From Arthrobacter sp. Leaf337 (GTDB lineage Bacteria > Actinomycetota > Actinomycetes > Actinomycetales > Micrococcaceae), in NCBI RefSeq assembly GCF_001423745.1, contig NZ_LMPC01000026.1, positions 207,071 through 271,070 on the forward strand: DNA of 64,000 nt. The letters run 5' to 3'. Below the pieces are notes generated by a model. The model was given only the letters and a program-made list of their open reading frames with translations. It made no database searches and was not told where the DNA came from. Made by a program: the position numbers and the translations under genes. Of this stretch, positions 17,033 through 25,898 are shown piece after piece; the first letter of the stretch is position 1, and every line of letters begins with the position of its first letter.

Positions 17033-18592
17033 ATGACGTCCCAGACCACGCAAAGCGATCCGATTCTTCTCGAGATGCGCTCCATCACCAAGGAATTCCC
17101 CGGCGTTAAAGCTTTGTCCGAGGTGAGCCTGCGGGTGAAGGCCGGCGAGATCCACGCCATCTGCGGCGAGAACGGCGCCGGCAAGTCCACCCTCATGAAA
17201 GTCCTGTCCGGTGTGTATCCGTTCGGCACGTACGACGGCGACATCGTCTACCAGAACGAAGTCCAGCAGTTCAAGGACATCCGGGCCAGCGAGCATGCCG
17301 GCATCGTGATCATCCACCAGGAACTGGCGCTCATCCCGGAGCTCTCCATCATGGAGAACATCTTCCTGGGCAACGAGCCCACCAAACGCGGCATCATCGA
17401 CTGGGCCGAGGCCCGGACGCGGTCCACTGAACTGCTCGCCCGGGTGGGCCTGCGGGAGGATCCCGATACCGCCATCAAGGAAATCGGCGTCGGCAAGCAG
17501 CAGCTCGTCGAAATCGCCAAGGCGCTGAGCAAATCAGTAAAGCTCCTGATCCTCGACGAGCCCACGGCAGCCCTGAACGAATCCGACTCCCAGCACCTGC
17601 TGGACCTCATGCTGGGGCTCAAGGGCCGCGGCATCACGTCCATCATCATTTCGCACAAGCTGAACGAGATCGAACAGATCGCGGACTCCATCACCATCAT
17701 CCGTGACGGCAAGTCCATCGAGACCCTCGACGTGAAGGCCGACGGCGTGGATGAGGACCGCATCATCAAGGGCATGGTGGGCCGCACGCTGGAGTCACGC
17801 TTCCCGGACCACGAACCGAAAATCGGCGAGGTGTTCTTCGAGGTCAAGGACTGGAACGTGGGCCACCCGCAGATCCAGGACCGCCTCGTCTGCAAGAATT
17901 CCAACTTCTTCGTCCGCCGCGGCGAGATTGTCGGTTTTGCCGGGCTCATGGGCGCCGGTCGCACCGAGCTCGCCCGTTCCGTGTTCGGCCGCTCCTACGG
18001 ACGGTTCATCTCCGGCCACATCTACAAGGACGGTAAGGAGATCACCCTCCGCTCCGTCCGCCACGCGATTGACGCCGGGCTGGGCTACGTCACCGAGGAC
18101 CGCAAGTCCCTGGGACTGAACCTCCTCGATGACATCAAGACCACCACCGTCGCGGCGAACCTGAAGAAAATCAGCAAGCACAACATCGTGGACCCCAACA
18201 AGGAATTCACGGTTGCGGAGCAGTACCGCAAGTCCCTGCGCACCAAGACGCCCTCAGTGGAAGAAGGCGTCGCCAAACTCTCGGGCGGCAACCAGCAGAA
18301 GGTGGTGCTCGCCAAGTGGATGTTCACCGATCCGGACCTGCTGATCCTCGACGAGCCCACCCGCGGCATCGACGTGGGCGCCAAGTACGAGATCTACGGC
18401 ATCATCCAGCAGCTGGCCAACCAGGGCAAGGGAGTCATCGTGATCTCCTCCGAACTGCCTGAGCTGCTGGGACTCTCGGACCGCATCTACACCATCTTCG
18501 AAGGCGCCATCACCGGTGTCCTGAACAAGGATGAAGCCAGCCAGGAAAGCCTGATGAAGCTCATGACATCCGCCCGCAAGACCGCCGCCTGA
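17033..18592 (+). CDS. mmsA: Multiple-monosaccharide ABC transporter ATPase (MmsA/GguA)
   Basis: 519-residue fused double ATPase of a CUT2 sugar importer. The first domain has Walker A GENGAGKST (about 44), a degenerate signature (GVGKQQLVEIAKAL) and LLILDEPTAAL. The second has a degenerate Walker A (GLMGAGRTE) but a canonical signature LSGGNQQKV and LLILDEPTRGIDVGAK. This asymmetry is normal for RbsA/XylG/MmsA proteins. It is first in a three-gene operon with the permease and binding protein, preceded by a ROK operator-like site. Closest in pattern to the GguA/MmsA branch used with ChvE. Confidence 0.93.
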   Translation: MTSQTTQSDPILLEMRSITKEFPGVKALSEVSLRVKAGEIHAICGENGAGKSTLMKVLSGVYPFGTYDGDIVYQNEVQQFKDIRASEHAGIVIIHQELALIPELSIMENIFLGNEPTKRGIIDWAEARTRSTELLARVGLREDPDTAIKEIGVGKQQLVEIAKALSKSVKLLILDEPTAALNESDSQHLLDLMLGLKGRGITSIIISHKLNEIEQIADSITIIRDGKSIETLDVKADGVDEDRIIKGMVGRTLESRFPDHEPKIGEVFFEVKDWNVGHPQIQDRLVCKNSNFFVRRGEIVGFAGLMGAGRTELARSVFGRSYGRFISGHIYKDGKEITLRSVRHAIDAGLGYVTEDRKSLGLNLLDDIKTTTVAANLKKISKHNIVDPNKEFTVAEQYRKSLRTKTPSVEEGVAKLSGGNQQKVVLAKWMFTDPDLLILDEPTRGIDVGAKYEIYGIIQQLANQGKGVIVISSELPELLGLSDRIYTIFEGAITGVLNKDEASQESLMKLMTSARKTAA

Positions 18593-18637
18593 CCTTCTGG
18601 ATACCTCCAGAACCTTCCAGACACAAGGACCGAAACA

Positions 18638-19909
18638 ATGAACGCGCTCAAGAAGCTATTTGGCGGCAATACCCGCCAATTCGGCATGATCTTCGCCCTG
18701 GTTGCACTGATCGTCTTTTTCCAGATTTTCACCGAGGGCCGCACGCTCACCCCGGGCAACGTCATCAACCTCTTCAACGGCAACTCCTACATTCTGATCC
18801 TGGCCATCGGCATGGTGCTGGTCATCATCGCCGGCCACATCGACCTCTCCGTGGGCTCGGTGGCAGCTTTTGTCGGCGTTACCGTGGCCCTGGCCATCCG
18901 TGACTGGGGCATCCCCTGGTACGCCGGTGTACTGCTCGGCCTGGCCCTCGGGGCTCTGATCGGGGCCTGGCAAGGGTTCTGGACCGCCTATGTGGGCATC
19001 CCCGCCTTCATCGTGACCCTGGCCGGCATGCTGCTCTTCCGCGGCTTCAACCAGTTCGTCGGCAAGTCCAACACCATCCCGGTCCCCAACGACTTCCAGT
19101 ACCTTGGCTCCGGGTACCTCCCCGAGGTGGGGCCGTCCACGGGATACAACAACCTCACCCTGCTGCTGGGCCTGCTGGCCGTTGCCTTCGTCATCTTCAG
19201 CGAAGTCCGTTCACGCCGCCGGGCCATTGCCCTCGGCGCTGAAGTCCCCGAGGCCTGGGTAATGATCCTCAAGCTCGTCCTGATCTGCGGTGCCATCCTG
19301 TACGCCACGTACCTGTTCGCCACCGGCCGTCCGGGAACGTCCTTCCCGATCCCGGGCCTGATCCTGGCCGTCCTGGTCCTCATCTACGGGTTCATTTCCT
19401 CCAAGACCATCGTTGGCCGCCACATCTACGCCGTTGGCGGCAACCGGCACGCAGCCGAGCTGTCCGGCGTGCAGTCCAAGAAGGTCAACTTCCTGGTCAT
19501 GATGAACATGTCCATCCTCGCCGGCCTGGCAGGCATGATCTTCGTGGGCCGCTCCACCGCGTCCGGTCCGTTCGACGGCGTCGGCTGGGAACTGGACGCC
19601 ATCGCAGCCGTCTTCATCGGCGGCGCTGCCGTGACCGGCGGCGTGGGCACCGTGATCGGCTCGATCGTTGGTGGCCTGGTGATGGCTGTCCTGAACAACG
19701 GCCTGCAGCTCCTGGGCGTCGGTGCCGACCTCACCCAGATCATCAAGGGCCTCGTGCTCCTGATCGCCGTCGCCTTCGACGTCTACAACAAGACCCAGGG
19801 CAAGAAATCAATCATCGGCATGATGATGAAGAACTTCGGCCGCAGCAGCAGCGAGCTCCAGCCGGATGAGACGACAGCCACGAAGGACGCCATCCGCAAG
19901 GAAGCCTGA
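18638..19909 (+). CDS. mmsB: Multiple-monosaccharide ABC transporter permease (MmsB/GguB)
   Basis: 423-residue BPD_transp_2 permease with about 10-11 transmembrane helices. The family loop GHIDLSVGSVAAFVGV and the segment IYAVGGNRHAAELSGV are conserved, as is GGAAVTGGVGTVIGSIVGGLVM. It forms the membrane channel for the ATPase upstream. The extended internal region (EVPEAWVMILKLVLICGAILYATYLF) is characteristic of the longer GguB/MmsB permeases as opposed to RbsC. It starts 46 bp after mmsA and is followed 50 bp on by the binding-protein gene. Confidence 0.93.
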   Translation: MNALKKLFGGNTRQFGMIFALVALIVFFQIFTEGRTLTPGNVINLFNGNSYILILAIGMVLVIIAGHIDLSVGSVAAFVGVTVALAIRDWGIPWYAGVLLGLALGALIGAWQGFWTAYVGIPAFIVTLAGMLLFRGFNQFVGKSNTIPVPNDFQYLGSGYLPEVGPSTGYNNLTLLLGLLAVAFVIFSEVRSRRRAIALGAEVPEAWVMILKLVLICGAILYATYLFATGRPGTSFPIPGLILAVLVLIYGFISSKTIVGRHIYAVGGNRHAAELSGVQSKKVNFLVMMNMSILAGLAGMIFVGRSTASGPFDGVGWELDAIAAVFIGGAAVTGGVGTVIGSIVGGLVMAVLNNGLQLLGVGADLTQIIKGLVLLIAVAFDVYNKTQGKKSIIGMMMKNFGRSSSELQPDETTATKDAIRKEA

Positions 19910-19959
19910 GCGCTTCCCCACGATTCTCCGCACACCATCTATAGAAAGTGAACCAAGCA

Positions 19960-21057
19960 ATGCAAATGATTGGTAAAGCAGGAAAGGCAGCAGCAATCGC
20001 TGCTATTGCGGCACTGGCGCTGACTGCCTGCGGCCGCGCCGAGACCGGCACCACAGGTGGCAGCAGCGGCGGCGAGGCATTCCCCAAGAACTCCTCGATC
20101 GGCGTCGCCCTCCCCCAGAAGACCAGTGAAAACTGGGTGCTGGCCGAGAAGCTGTTCAACGACGGCCTGAACGGTTCCGGGTTCAAGGCCGATGTGCAGT
20201 TCGCCAACGGCGGCGTCTCCGAGCAGCAGAACCAGATCAGCGCGATGGTCACCAAGGGTGCAAAGGTCATCATCGTGGGTGCCATCGACGGCGCCCAGCT
20301 GGGCACGCAGCTCAAGCAGGCCAAGGACTCCGGCGCCACCATCATCGCCTACGACCGCCTGCTCCTGAACACGGAGAACGTGGACTACTACGTGGCCTAC
20401 GACAACTTCAAGGTGGGCGAACTCCAGGGCCAGGCGCTGCTGGACGGCATGAAGGCCAAGAAGCCTTCCGGCCCCTACAACATCGAGCTCTTCGCCGGTT
20501 CCCCGGATGACGCCAACGCAAAGGTCTTCTTCGACGGCGCCATGAGCGTCCTCAAGCCGAAGATCGACGACGGCACCCTCAAGGTTGTCTCCGGCCAGAC
20601 CTCGTTCGAGCAGGCTGTCACCCAGGGCTGGAAGGCTGAGAACGCCCAGCGTCGCGCAGACACCCTGCTGACCGGCAGCTACGGCACCGCGTCCCTGGAC
20701 GGCGTCCTGTCCCCGAATGACACCCTGGCCCGTGCAGTCCTGACCTCCGTCAAGGCCGCCGGCAAGCCGCTTCCGATCATCACCGGCCAGGACTCCGAGG
20801 TTGAGTCCGTCAAGTCCATCATGGCCGGCGAGCAGTACTCCACCATCAACAAGGACACCCGCAAGCTCGTTGAGCACGCAATCACCATGGTCAAGGACAT
20901 CCAGGCCGGCAAGACGCCTGAGATCAACGATGACAAGTCCTACAACAACAAGGTCAAGACCGTTCCGGCGTACCTGCTGGATCCGGTGATCGTGACCAAG
21001 GAGAACGTCAAGACGGCCTACGTGGACGATCCGGTACTCGGCCCGATCACCAAGTAA
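19960..21057 (+). CDS. chvE: Sugar-binding lipoprotein of the ABC importer (ChvE-like)
   Basis: 365-residue extracellular substrate-binding lipoprotein. The signal peptide (AAAIAAIAALALTAC) ends in a lipobox with Cys24. The periplasmic-binding-protein type I fold shows in SIGVALPQKTSENWVLAEKLF, VIIVGAIDGAQLG, IIAYDRLL and LDGVLSPNDTLARAVL. The length and motifs match ChvE/MmsE proteins that bind glucose, galactose, xylose or arabinose. The start could also be GTG 19948, four codons earlier. A strong terminator follows at 21091, closing the operon. Confidence 0.92.
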   Translation: MQMIGKAGKAAAIAAIAALALTACGRAETGTTGGSSGGEAFPKNSSIGVALPQKTSENWVLAEKLFNDGLNGSGFKADVQFANGGVSEQQNQISAMVTKGAKVIIVGAIDGAQLGTQLKQAKDSGATIIAYDRLLLNTENVDYYVAYDNFKVGELQGQALLDGMKAKKPSGPYNIELFAGSPDDANAKVFFDGAMSVLKPKIDDGTLKVVSGQTSFEQAVTQGWKAENAQRRADTLLTGSYGTASLDGVLSPNDTLARAVLTSVKAAGKPLPIITGQDSEVESVKSIMAGEQYSTINKDTRKLVEHAITMVKDIQAGKTPEINDDKSYNNKVKTVPAYLLDPVIVTKENVKTAYVDDPVLGPITK

Positions 21058-21090
21058 TTCCGCGCTGAGGCGCCTCCAACCGCAGTGACG

Positions 21091-21128
21091 AGCCCCGGCT
21101 CACCCGAGAGGGTGGGCCGGGGCTTTTG
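21091..21128 (+). terminator. Rho-independent terminator of the sugar ABC operon
   Basis: AGCCCCGGCTCACCC pairs with GGGTGGGCCGGGGCT (one mismatch) around a GAGA-type loop and is followed by TTTT. It lies 33 bp after the binding-protein stop. Confidence 0.9.
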
Positions 21129-21299
21129 CGTACCCCGGTTCCGCATACCTGCAGCCTGCCTCCTTCAGCCCTCGGCCGTCGCCCGGGCGCCGGCCTTCAC
21201 AGCGCAAACATAGCTTCGGCCCGTTCTCCGCACAGCCAAGCGCACCACTGTTGGATCAGCAGCCGGTCATTCCGTCCGGCCAGAGATTCTAGGAGTACC

Positions 21300-22751
21300 G
21301 TGAGCGTCCTCGCCCGAAGTATAGGCAATGCCTTCAGAAACAAGGTCCGGACCGGGGCCGTGGTGGCAGTGCTGGCCGTGGCGATCGGCCTGGCCCTGTC
21401 CATGCTGGTGGCCAACCAGGCGGTTGCCGCCAAAGTCGCTGAACTGAACGCATCCGTGGGCACCGTTTTGACCGTCAATCCGGCCGGCGGCCAGGGCTTC
21501 GAAGGCGGCGGCGAACCGCTCACGGCAGAGCAGGCCGCCACCGCGGCCGCCGTACCCAACGTCACCAGCGTCGTCGGCACCAAGGCGCTGCGGCTGCGCA
21601 ACGCCACCGAAGCGGCAGCACAAGCCTCCGGTACCCAGGCGGCCGGACCCGGCGGCGGCCAGGGCGGACCCGGCGGGCAATCCACCACCACGCTGACCAC
21701 CAGCCTCACCGCCGCCATCGACGCCGGAACGCTCGGCAACCGCAACCAGGCCAGCGAGGGAACCAGCGGATCAACCGGAACCGCCCAGCCGGTGCGCAGT
21801 CTGCCTATCACGGCCACCGGAGTCGGCGCCGAGGTGGACAGCACGGGCAAGGCCCTGGCGATCACCGAAGGCACCGGCCTGGGCGACTACACCGCGGAAT
21901 CGGCCACCGCGCTCCTCGGCACCACCCTTGCGGAAAAGAACGGCCTTAAGGTCGGTTCCACATTCACCATCAACGACCAGACCTACACCGTGGCCGGCCT
22001 GTTCGACGCCGGCACCACGTTCGGCAACAACGCCCTCTACGTCACCCTCCCCTCCGCCCAGACGCTGGCCGAACTGCCCGGCGAGCTCTCCACCATGATC
22101 GTCACGGTGGACACCCTGGAAAACGTCGATTCCACCAAGACCGCCCTGCAGTCCGCGCTCGGCACCGACAAGGCCGACGTCACCCAGGGCCAGAACCTCG
22201 AAACCGCCGTCAGCTCGCTGGACAGCGTCAAGAACATCTCGTTCATCGCGTTCGTCGCGGCACTGGGCACGGCCGGCCTGATCATCCTGCTGATCATGGT
22301 GATGCTGGTCCGCGAGCGCCGTCGTGAAATCGGTGTGCTCAAGGCGATCGGCGCCCCCAACCGCACCATCGGGCTCCAGTTTGTCCTGGAGGCGCTGGTT
22401 CTCGTGGCGCTCGGCAGCGTGGTGGGCGCCGCCGTCGCCTCCTTCGCCAGCGGCGGCATCGCCTCCGCGCTGATCAGTTCCAACACCAGTACGACGACGG
22501 CGGCAACCACCGGGCGCGGCATGCCTGGCGGGGCGGCCGGGTTCCCCGGCGGCGGCGCCGGCCTTCCAGGCGGCCAGGGCGGTCCGTTCGGCGGAGCGTC
22601 GCAGCTGCTGACCACCGTCACCGCGAGCGCCTCCCCCGGCGTGATCGCCGCCGGTATCGCCGCAGTGTTCGGCGTGGCCATTATCGGAGCCCTGCTTCCT
22701 GCACTCCTGACCGCCCGCATCCGCCCCATCGAAGTCCTCCGAGGAGAGTAA
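21300..22751 (+). CDS. MacB/FtsX-type ABC exporter permease
   Basis: 483-residue membrane component of a type VII-superfamily ABC system. It has one N-terminal helix (about 15-40), a long extracytoplasmic domain (about 45-310), and three C-terminal helices with the FtsX-domain cytoplasmic loop VRERRREIGVLKAIGAPNRTIGLQF. A Gly/Pro-rich stretch (GRGMPGGAAGFPGGG and on, about 403-432) sits in the loop before the last helix, and another Gly-rich patch lies near 115. GTG 21300 has an AGGAG 4 nt upstream. The ATPase gene starts 2 bp after the stop. Such pairs export peptides, lipoproteins or antibiotics, or transmit mechanical signals; the cargo is unknown. Confidence 0.88.
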   Translation: MSVLARSIGNAFRNKVRTGAVVAVLAVAIGLALSMLVANQAVAAKVAELNASVGTVLTVNPAGGQGFEGGGEPLTAEQAATAAAVPNVTSVVGTKALRLRNATEAAAQASGTQAAGPGGGQGGPGGQSTTTLTTSLTAAIDAGTLGNRNQASEGTSGSTGTAQPVRSLPITATGVGAEVDSTGKALAITEGTGLGDYTAESATALLGTTLAEKNGLKVGSTFTINDQTYTVAGLFDAGTTFGNNALYVTLPSAQTLAELPGELSTMIVTVDTLENVDSTKTALQSALGTDKADVTQGQNLETAVSSLDSVKNISFIAFVAALGTAGLIILLIMVMLVRERRREIGVLKAIGAPNRTIGLQFVLEALVLVALGSVVGAAVASFASGGIASALISSNTSTTTAATTGRGMPGGAAGFPGGGAGLPGGQGGPFGGASQLLTTVTASASPGVIAAGIAAVFGVAIIGALLPALLTARIRPIEVLRGE

Positions 22752-22753
22752 CC

Positions 22754-23461
22754 ATGATCGAAGTCAAGAATCTCGTCCGCACCTTCAAGTCCGGCGACCG
22801 CACCATCAAACCCGTCAACGACGTCAGCTTCGAACTCGAACAGGGCACGTTCGCGTCCATCGTGGGCAAAAGCGGCAGCGGCAAGAGCACCCTGTTGTCC
22901 CTGCTGGGTGCGCTGGACAAACCCACCAGCGGAGACGTCGTCGTCAACGGCGTCAGCCTGGCCAGCATGCCGGACGGCAAGCTGACCGAATACCGGCGCC
23001 GCGACATCGGCTTCGTGTTCCAGCAGTTCAACCTCATCCCCAACCTGTCCGCCGTGGACAACGTCATGCTGCCCATGGAGTTCGCCGGAGTGCGCAAGGC
23101 TGTGCGGCTGGCCCGGGCCAAGGAGCTGCTGGAGCAGGTGCAGCTGGATCCGGAGAAGCACGTGCGCCGCATCAACCGTTTATCCGGCGGCGAGCAGCAG
23201 CGCGTGGCGATTGCCCGGGCACTGGCCAATGAGCCCAAGCTCATCCTCGCCGACGAGCCCACGGGCAACCTGGACGAGCAGACCGGCGAACACATCATCG
23301 AACTCCTCAGCTCGCTGAGCCGCGACCACAACACCACCATCCTGGTGGTCACGCACGACCGCCAGCTCGCCAACAAGACCGACCGCCGCTTCCGGCTCCA
23401 GCAGGGCCGCCTCACCGAAGAGCCCGCCCGCACCAAGGTGGCATCGGCCGCTACGGCGTAA
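22754..23461 (+). CDS. ABC transporter ATP-binding protein (LolD/MacB-type)
   Basis: 235-residue ATPase with Walker A GKSGSGKST (about 38), Q-loop VFQQFNLIPNLSAVDNVMLPMEF, signature LSGGEQQRVAIARAL, Walker B LILADEPTGNLDE and switch His in VVTHDRQLA. The FQQFNLIP and DEPTGNLD wording is diagnostic of the LolD/MacB branch. It lies 2 bp after the FtsX-type permease and completes that exporter. An Ala/Thr tail ends the protein. Confidence 0.93.
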   Translation: MIEVKNLVRTFKSGDRTIKPVNDVSFELEQGTFASIVGKSGSGKSTLLSLLGALDKPTSGDVVVNGVSLASMPDGKLTEYRRRDIGFVFQQFNLIPNLSAVDNVMLPMEFAGVRKAVRLARAKELLEQVQLDPEKHVRRINRLSGGEQQRVAIARALANEPKLILADEPTGNLDEQTGEHIIELLSSLSRDHNTTILVVTHDRQLANKTDRRFRLQQGRLTEEPARTKVASAATA

Positions 23462-23512
23462 ACGGTGTAACGGACCCGGGGCGCAAGCGGGAGCTGAGCA
23501 GGGCGAATCCCA

Positions 23513-23600
23513 AACGCTCTCTCAGCTCCTGCCGCCTTTAATCTGACGCTCTCTCACTTTTCGCGCGAAAAATTCGGATCCTCCCTCACTTCCTGCGGGT
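23513..23600 (+). repeat. Three degenerate 32-bp direct repeats (CTCTCTCAC family)
   Basis: Units begin at 23513, 23545 and 23577, each with a core like GACGCTCTCTCACTTCC followed by TGCGGG or a variant and a T/A-rich stretch. They fill the intergenic space before the Gfo/Idh gene. The same core occurs three times at 63349-63424. Not CRISPR: there are no unique spacers. Confidence 0.65.
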
Positions 23601-23641
23601 AATTCCCTACCGCTCCCGCAGTCGGGTGAGAGGATGGCACA

Positions 23642-24712
23642 ATGAGTGCCCCCATCGCGAAGCCGTGGCTATTCAGCCAGTCCGACCAGGATCCCCGTTC
23701 TTCCACCGGACGTCCGCTGCGGTGGGGAATAGTGGCGACAGGCAGTATCGCCCGGTCGATGGTGCAGGACCTTGCCCTTCTCGCTGATGCGGAGCTGTAT
23801 GCGGTCAGCTCGAGAAGCCAAAAATCGGCTGATGCTTTCGCGGCAGAGTACGGTTTTGCCAGGGCGTACGGGGACGACGACGGCGCGCCGGGTTACCGGC
23901 GGCTCCTCGCCGACGACTCCGTGGACGTCGTCTATGTGGCCACTCCGCACGCCCAGCACTACGAAGTTGCGCTGGCGGCCCTCCAGGCGGGCAAGCACGT
24001 GCTGTGCGAAAAGGCGCTGACCATCAACGCGCGGGAAGCCGCGGAACTTGTGAACCTCGCGCGTTCCAAGAATCTTTTCATGATGGAAGCGATGTGGAGC
24101 CGTTTCCTGCCGAGCATGCAGCGGGCCTTCGAGATCGCGGCGTCCGGGGAACTCGGGACAGTCCAGTGGGTCACCGCGGATCTCGGCTTCCCGGCGGTCT
24201 ACTCCCCCAGCGCACGGCTGTGGGCTCTCAAAGACGGCGGTGGGGCCCTCCTTGACCTGACGGTGTATCCCCTGCTGTGGGCTCTGGGCACCTTGGGTTT
24301 CCCGCAGGCCGTCAGCGCTACGGGATCAGTGAACGACGACGGCGTGGACACCCAGAATGCGTTAACCCTGGAGTACCACCACGGCGGGCAGGCCCAGCTG
24401 ACGTCGTCGCTGATGGCCTACGGTCCGCGCGCAGCCACCGTCGCGGGGAGCCTGGGCTATCTACACACCATGGGGTCCATCAACAATCCCAGGGAAATCC
24501 TGGTCAGGGTCGGCATGGCGGAACCGCGCACCGAGCACTTCGACGTTGTGGGCCGCGGTTATTCTTACGAGCTCCGCGAGGTCACCAGGTGTATCCAGCA
24601 AGGGCTTACGGAGAGCCCGGTCATGCCGCTCGAGGATTCGCTGAATGTCATGCGGCTGTTCGACGGGGTCCGTGCGCAGCTGGGCGTGAGCTACCCGAAT
24701 GATGCCCACTAA
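23642..24712 (+). CDS. Gfo/Idh/MocA-family NAD(P)-dependent oxidoreductase
   Basis: 356-residue cytosolic dehydrogenase. The Rossmann domain starts at about residue 26 (LRWGIVATGSIARSM). The catalytic Lys is in HVLCEKALTIN, where most family members have EKP. The C-terminal alpha/beta domain includes GGALLDLTVYPLLWALGTLG, close to the dihydrodiol dehydrogenase/xylose dehydrogenase branch (GG-LLDxGxY). Substrate is probably a sugar or cyclitol, unproven. ATG 23642 has GAGG about 9 nt upstream. Monocistronic by spacing; the promoter region contains the CTCTCTCAC repeats. Confidence 0.88.
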   Translation: MSAPIAKPWLFSQSDQDPRSSTGRPLRWGIVATGSIARSMVQDLALLADAELYAVSSRSQKSADAFAAEYGFARAYGDDDGAPGYRRLLADDSVDVVYVATPHAQHYEVALAALQAGKHVLCEKALTINAREAAELVNLARSKNLFMMEAMWSRFLPSMQRAFEIAASGELGTVQWVTADLGFPAVYSPSARLWALKDGGGALLDLTVYPLLWALGTLGFPQAVSATGSVNDDGVDTQNALTLEYHHGGQAQLTSSLMAYGPRAATVAGSLGYLHTMGSINNPREILVRVGMAEPRTEHFDVVGRGYSYELREVTRCIQQGLTESPVMPLEDSLNVMRLFDGVRAQLGVSYPNDAH

Positions 24713-24842
24713 CCCCGATTTGAATGGGCGGGAAATAATCAATTCGCCGGATTATTTGTCGTGAACCTCTGGACTCCAGATCTAGGTCGTGCCTAGGCTG
24801 TAGGCAATCGTCGATTTTTCGGGGAGCCGGGGGGTGGTGCAC

Positions 24843-25814
24843 ATGGAAGGTTTGTCATGGCGCGCGCTCCGTCCTTTGCTCCTTGCCGGCGCAGCAGCCA
24901 CAGCTTGGCTGACCCTGTCAGCCGCCGGCGCCAGCGCTGACGTCGCATCAGATCCCGGTTCATTACTAGGGAACGTCAGCCCTTCTGTCTCCTCAGCAAC
25001 CCAAGCCGCAGTCAACCCTCTCGCGGGCACCCTGGTCGCTGTGGCACCTTCTATCGCTCCGGGCGCGGCTGATGCGGGCAGTGCCGTACTTCCCGCCCAG
25101 CCAAGCGCGGCTGAACCTACCGCCCTCCTCCTGCCCCTCACCGGTTCTGCAACCGGCACCGTTGACCAGCTGATTGAAGCCGTCCCGCTGGTGAACCAGA
25201 TTGTCCCGGCCGGCACCATCGGCGCCGCCACGGCACCGGTTGTCGAGGCGGCCGACGGAATCGTCGTCGAAATAGCCAAGCAGGCATTGCCGGCGGCCGG
25301 CGAAGCCGTTCCCGCGCTTGATCCCGTCGTGGAGCCGGTTGGCGATCTGCTGCCTGGTGTTGATTTGCTTCCGGATTATGGTGCCGCAGCAGCGTTTCCG
25401 ACTGTTCCGGGCCTCTCCGCCTCGGAAGGTGGATCCGCTGGCGAGGACGCACCATCTTTGGTCCTGAACGTTCGCGCAGACGCTGAAAGTTCCCGCGAAC
25501 TGCCCGTCGCCGACGTCGATAAATCAGCTGTCCTGCATGCCTCAAATCGTTCTGGTACGCCGCCAGCGGCTCCGCATGCCGGAAGCCTCGAAGCTCCGCA
25601 CCCGGAGCCCGGAACCCCGGACCCCGCTGCGCTGCCGGCTGTTCCGGGCTCCGGGTCGGGAAGCAGCCAATCCGCAGGCGGCGGTGCCGGCGGCGCGGCC
25701 TGGCTTTCTGACTTTCACATCGACGTTCCGCTGAGTCACGCAGTCCCGGTCAGCGGCCCCCTGCAGAATTCCCCTGCGCCGGTGTCTTTCGACCCCGGTT
25801 CATCTCCTGACTAG
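24843..25814 (+). CDS. Secreted Ala/Pro-rich protein ending SFDPGSSPD, paralog 1
   Basis: I do not recognise the family. 323 residues: signal peptide at the N-terminus (RPLLLAGAAATAWLTLSAAGASA, about 9-32), then a low-complexity Ala/Val/Pro region with phrases such as VPLVNQIVPAGTIG and VEPVGDLLPGVDLLPDYG, a Pro/Gly/Ser linker, and the C-terminal nonapeptide SFDPGSSPD. The last nine residues are identical to those of the protein at 55628-56629, which also has a signal peptide and similar composition and size. ATG 24843 lies 8 nt after a GGGGGG tract, as does the paralog's start. It is followed 84 bp on by the LAxTG surface protein gene. Probably extracellular or wall-associated. Confidence 0.7.
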   Translation: MEGLSWRALRPLLLAGAAATAWLTLSAAGASADVASDPGSLLGNVSPSVSSATQAAVNPLAGTLVAVAPSIAPGAADAGSAVLPAQPSAAEPTALLLPLTGSATGTVDQLIEAVPLVNQIVPAGTIGAATAPVVEAADGIVVEIAKQALPAAGEAVPALDPVVEPVGDLLPGVDLLPDYGAAAAFPTVPGLSASEGGSAGEDAPSLVLNVRADAESSRELPVADVDKSAVLHASNRSGTPPAAPHAGSLEAPHPEPGTPDPAALPAVPGSGSGSSQSAGGGAGGAAWLSDFHIDVPLSHAVPVSGPLQNSPAPVSFDPGSSPD

Positions 25815-25898
25815 TTAGGGCTTCCCTGCGCCCTGCGCAGAAAACGGCCATCCGGGCTGCCATGGGCGCCCGACAAACAACTTTCAGGAGATATCACC

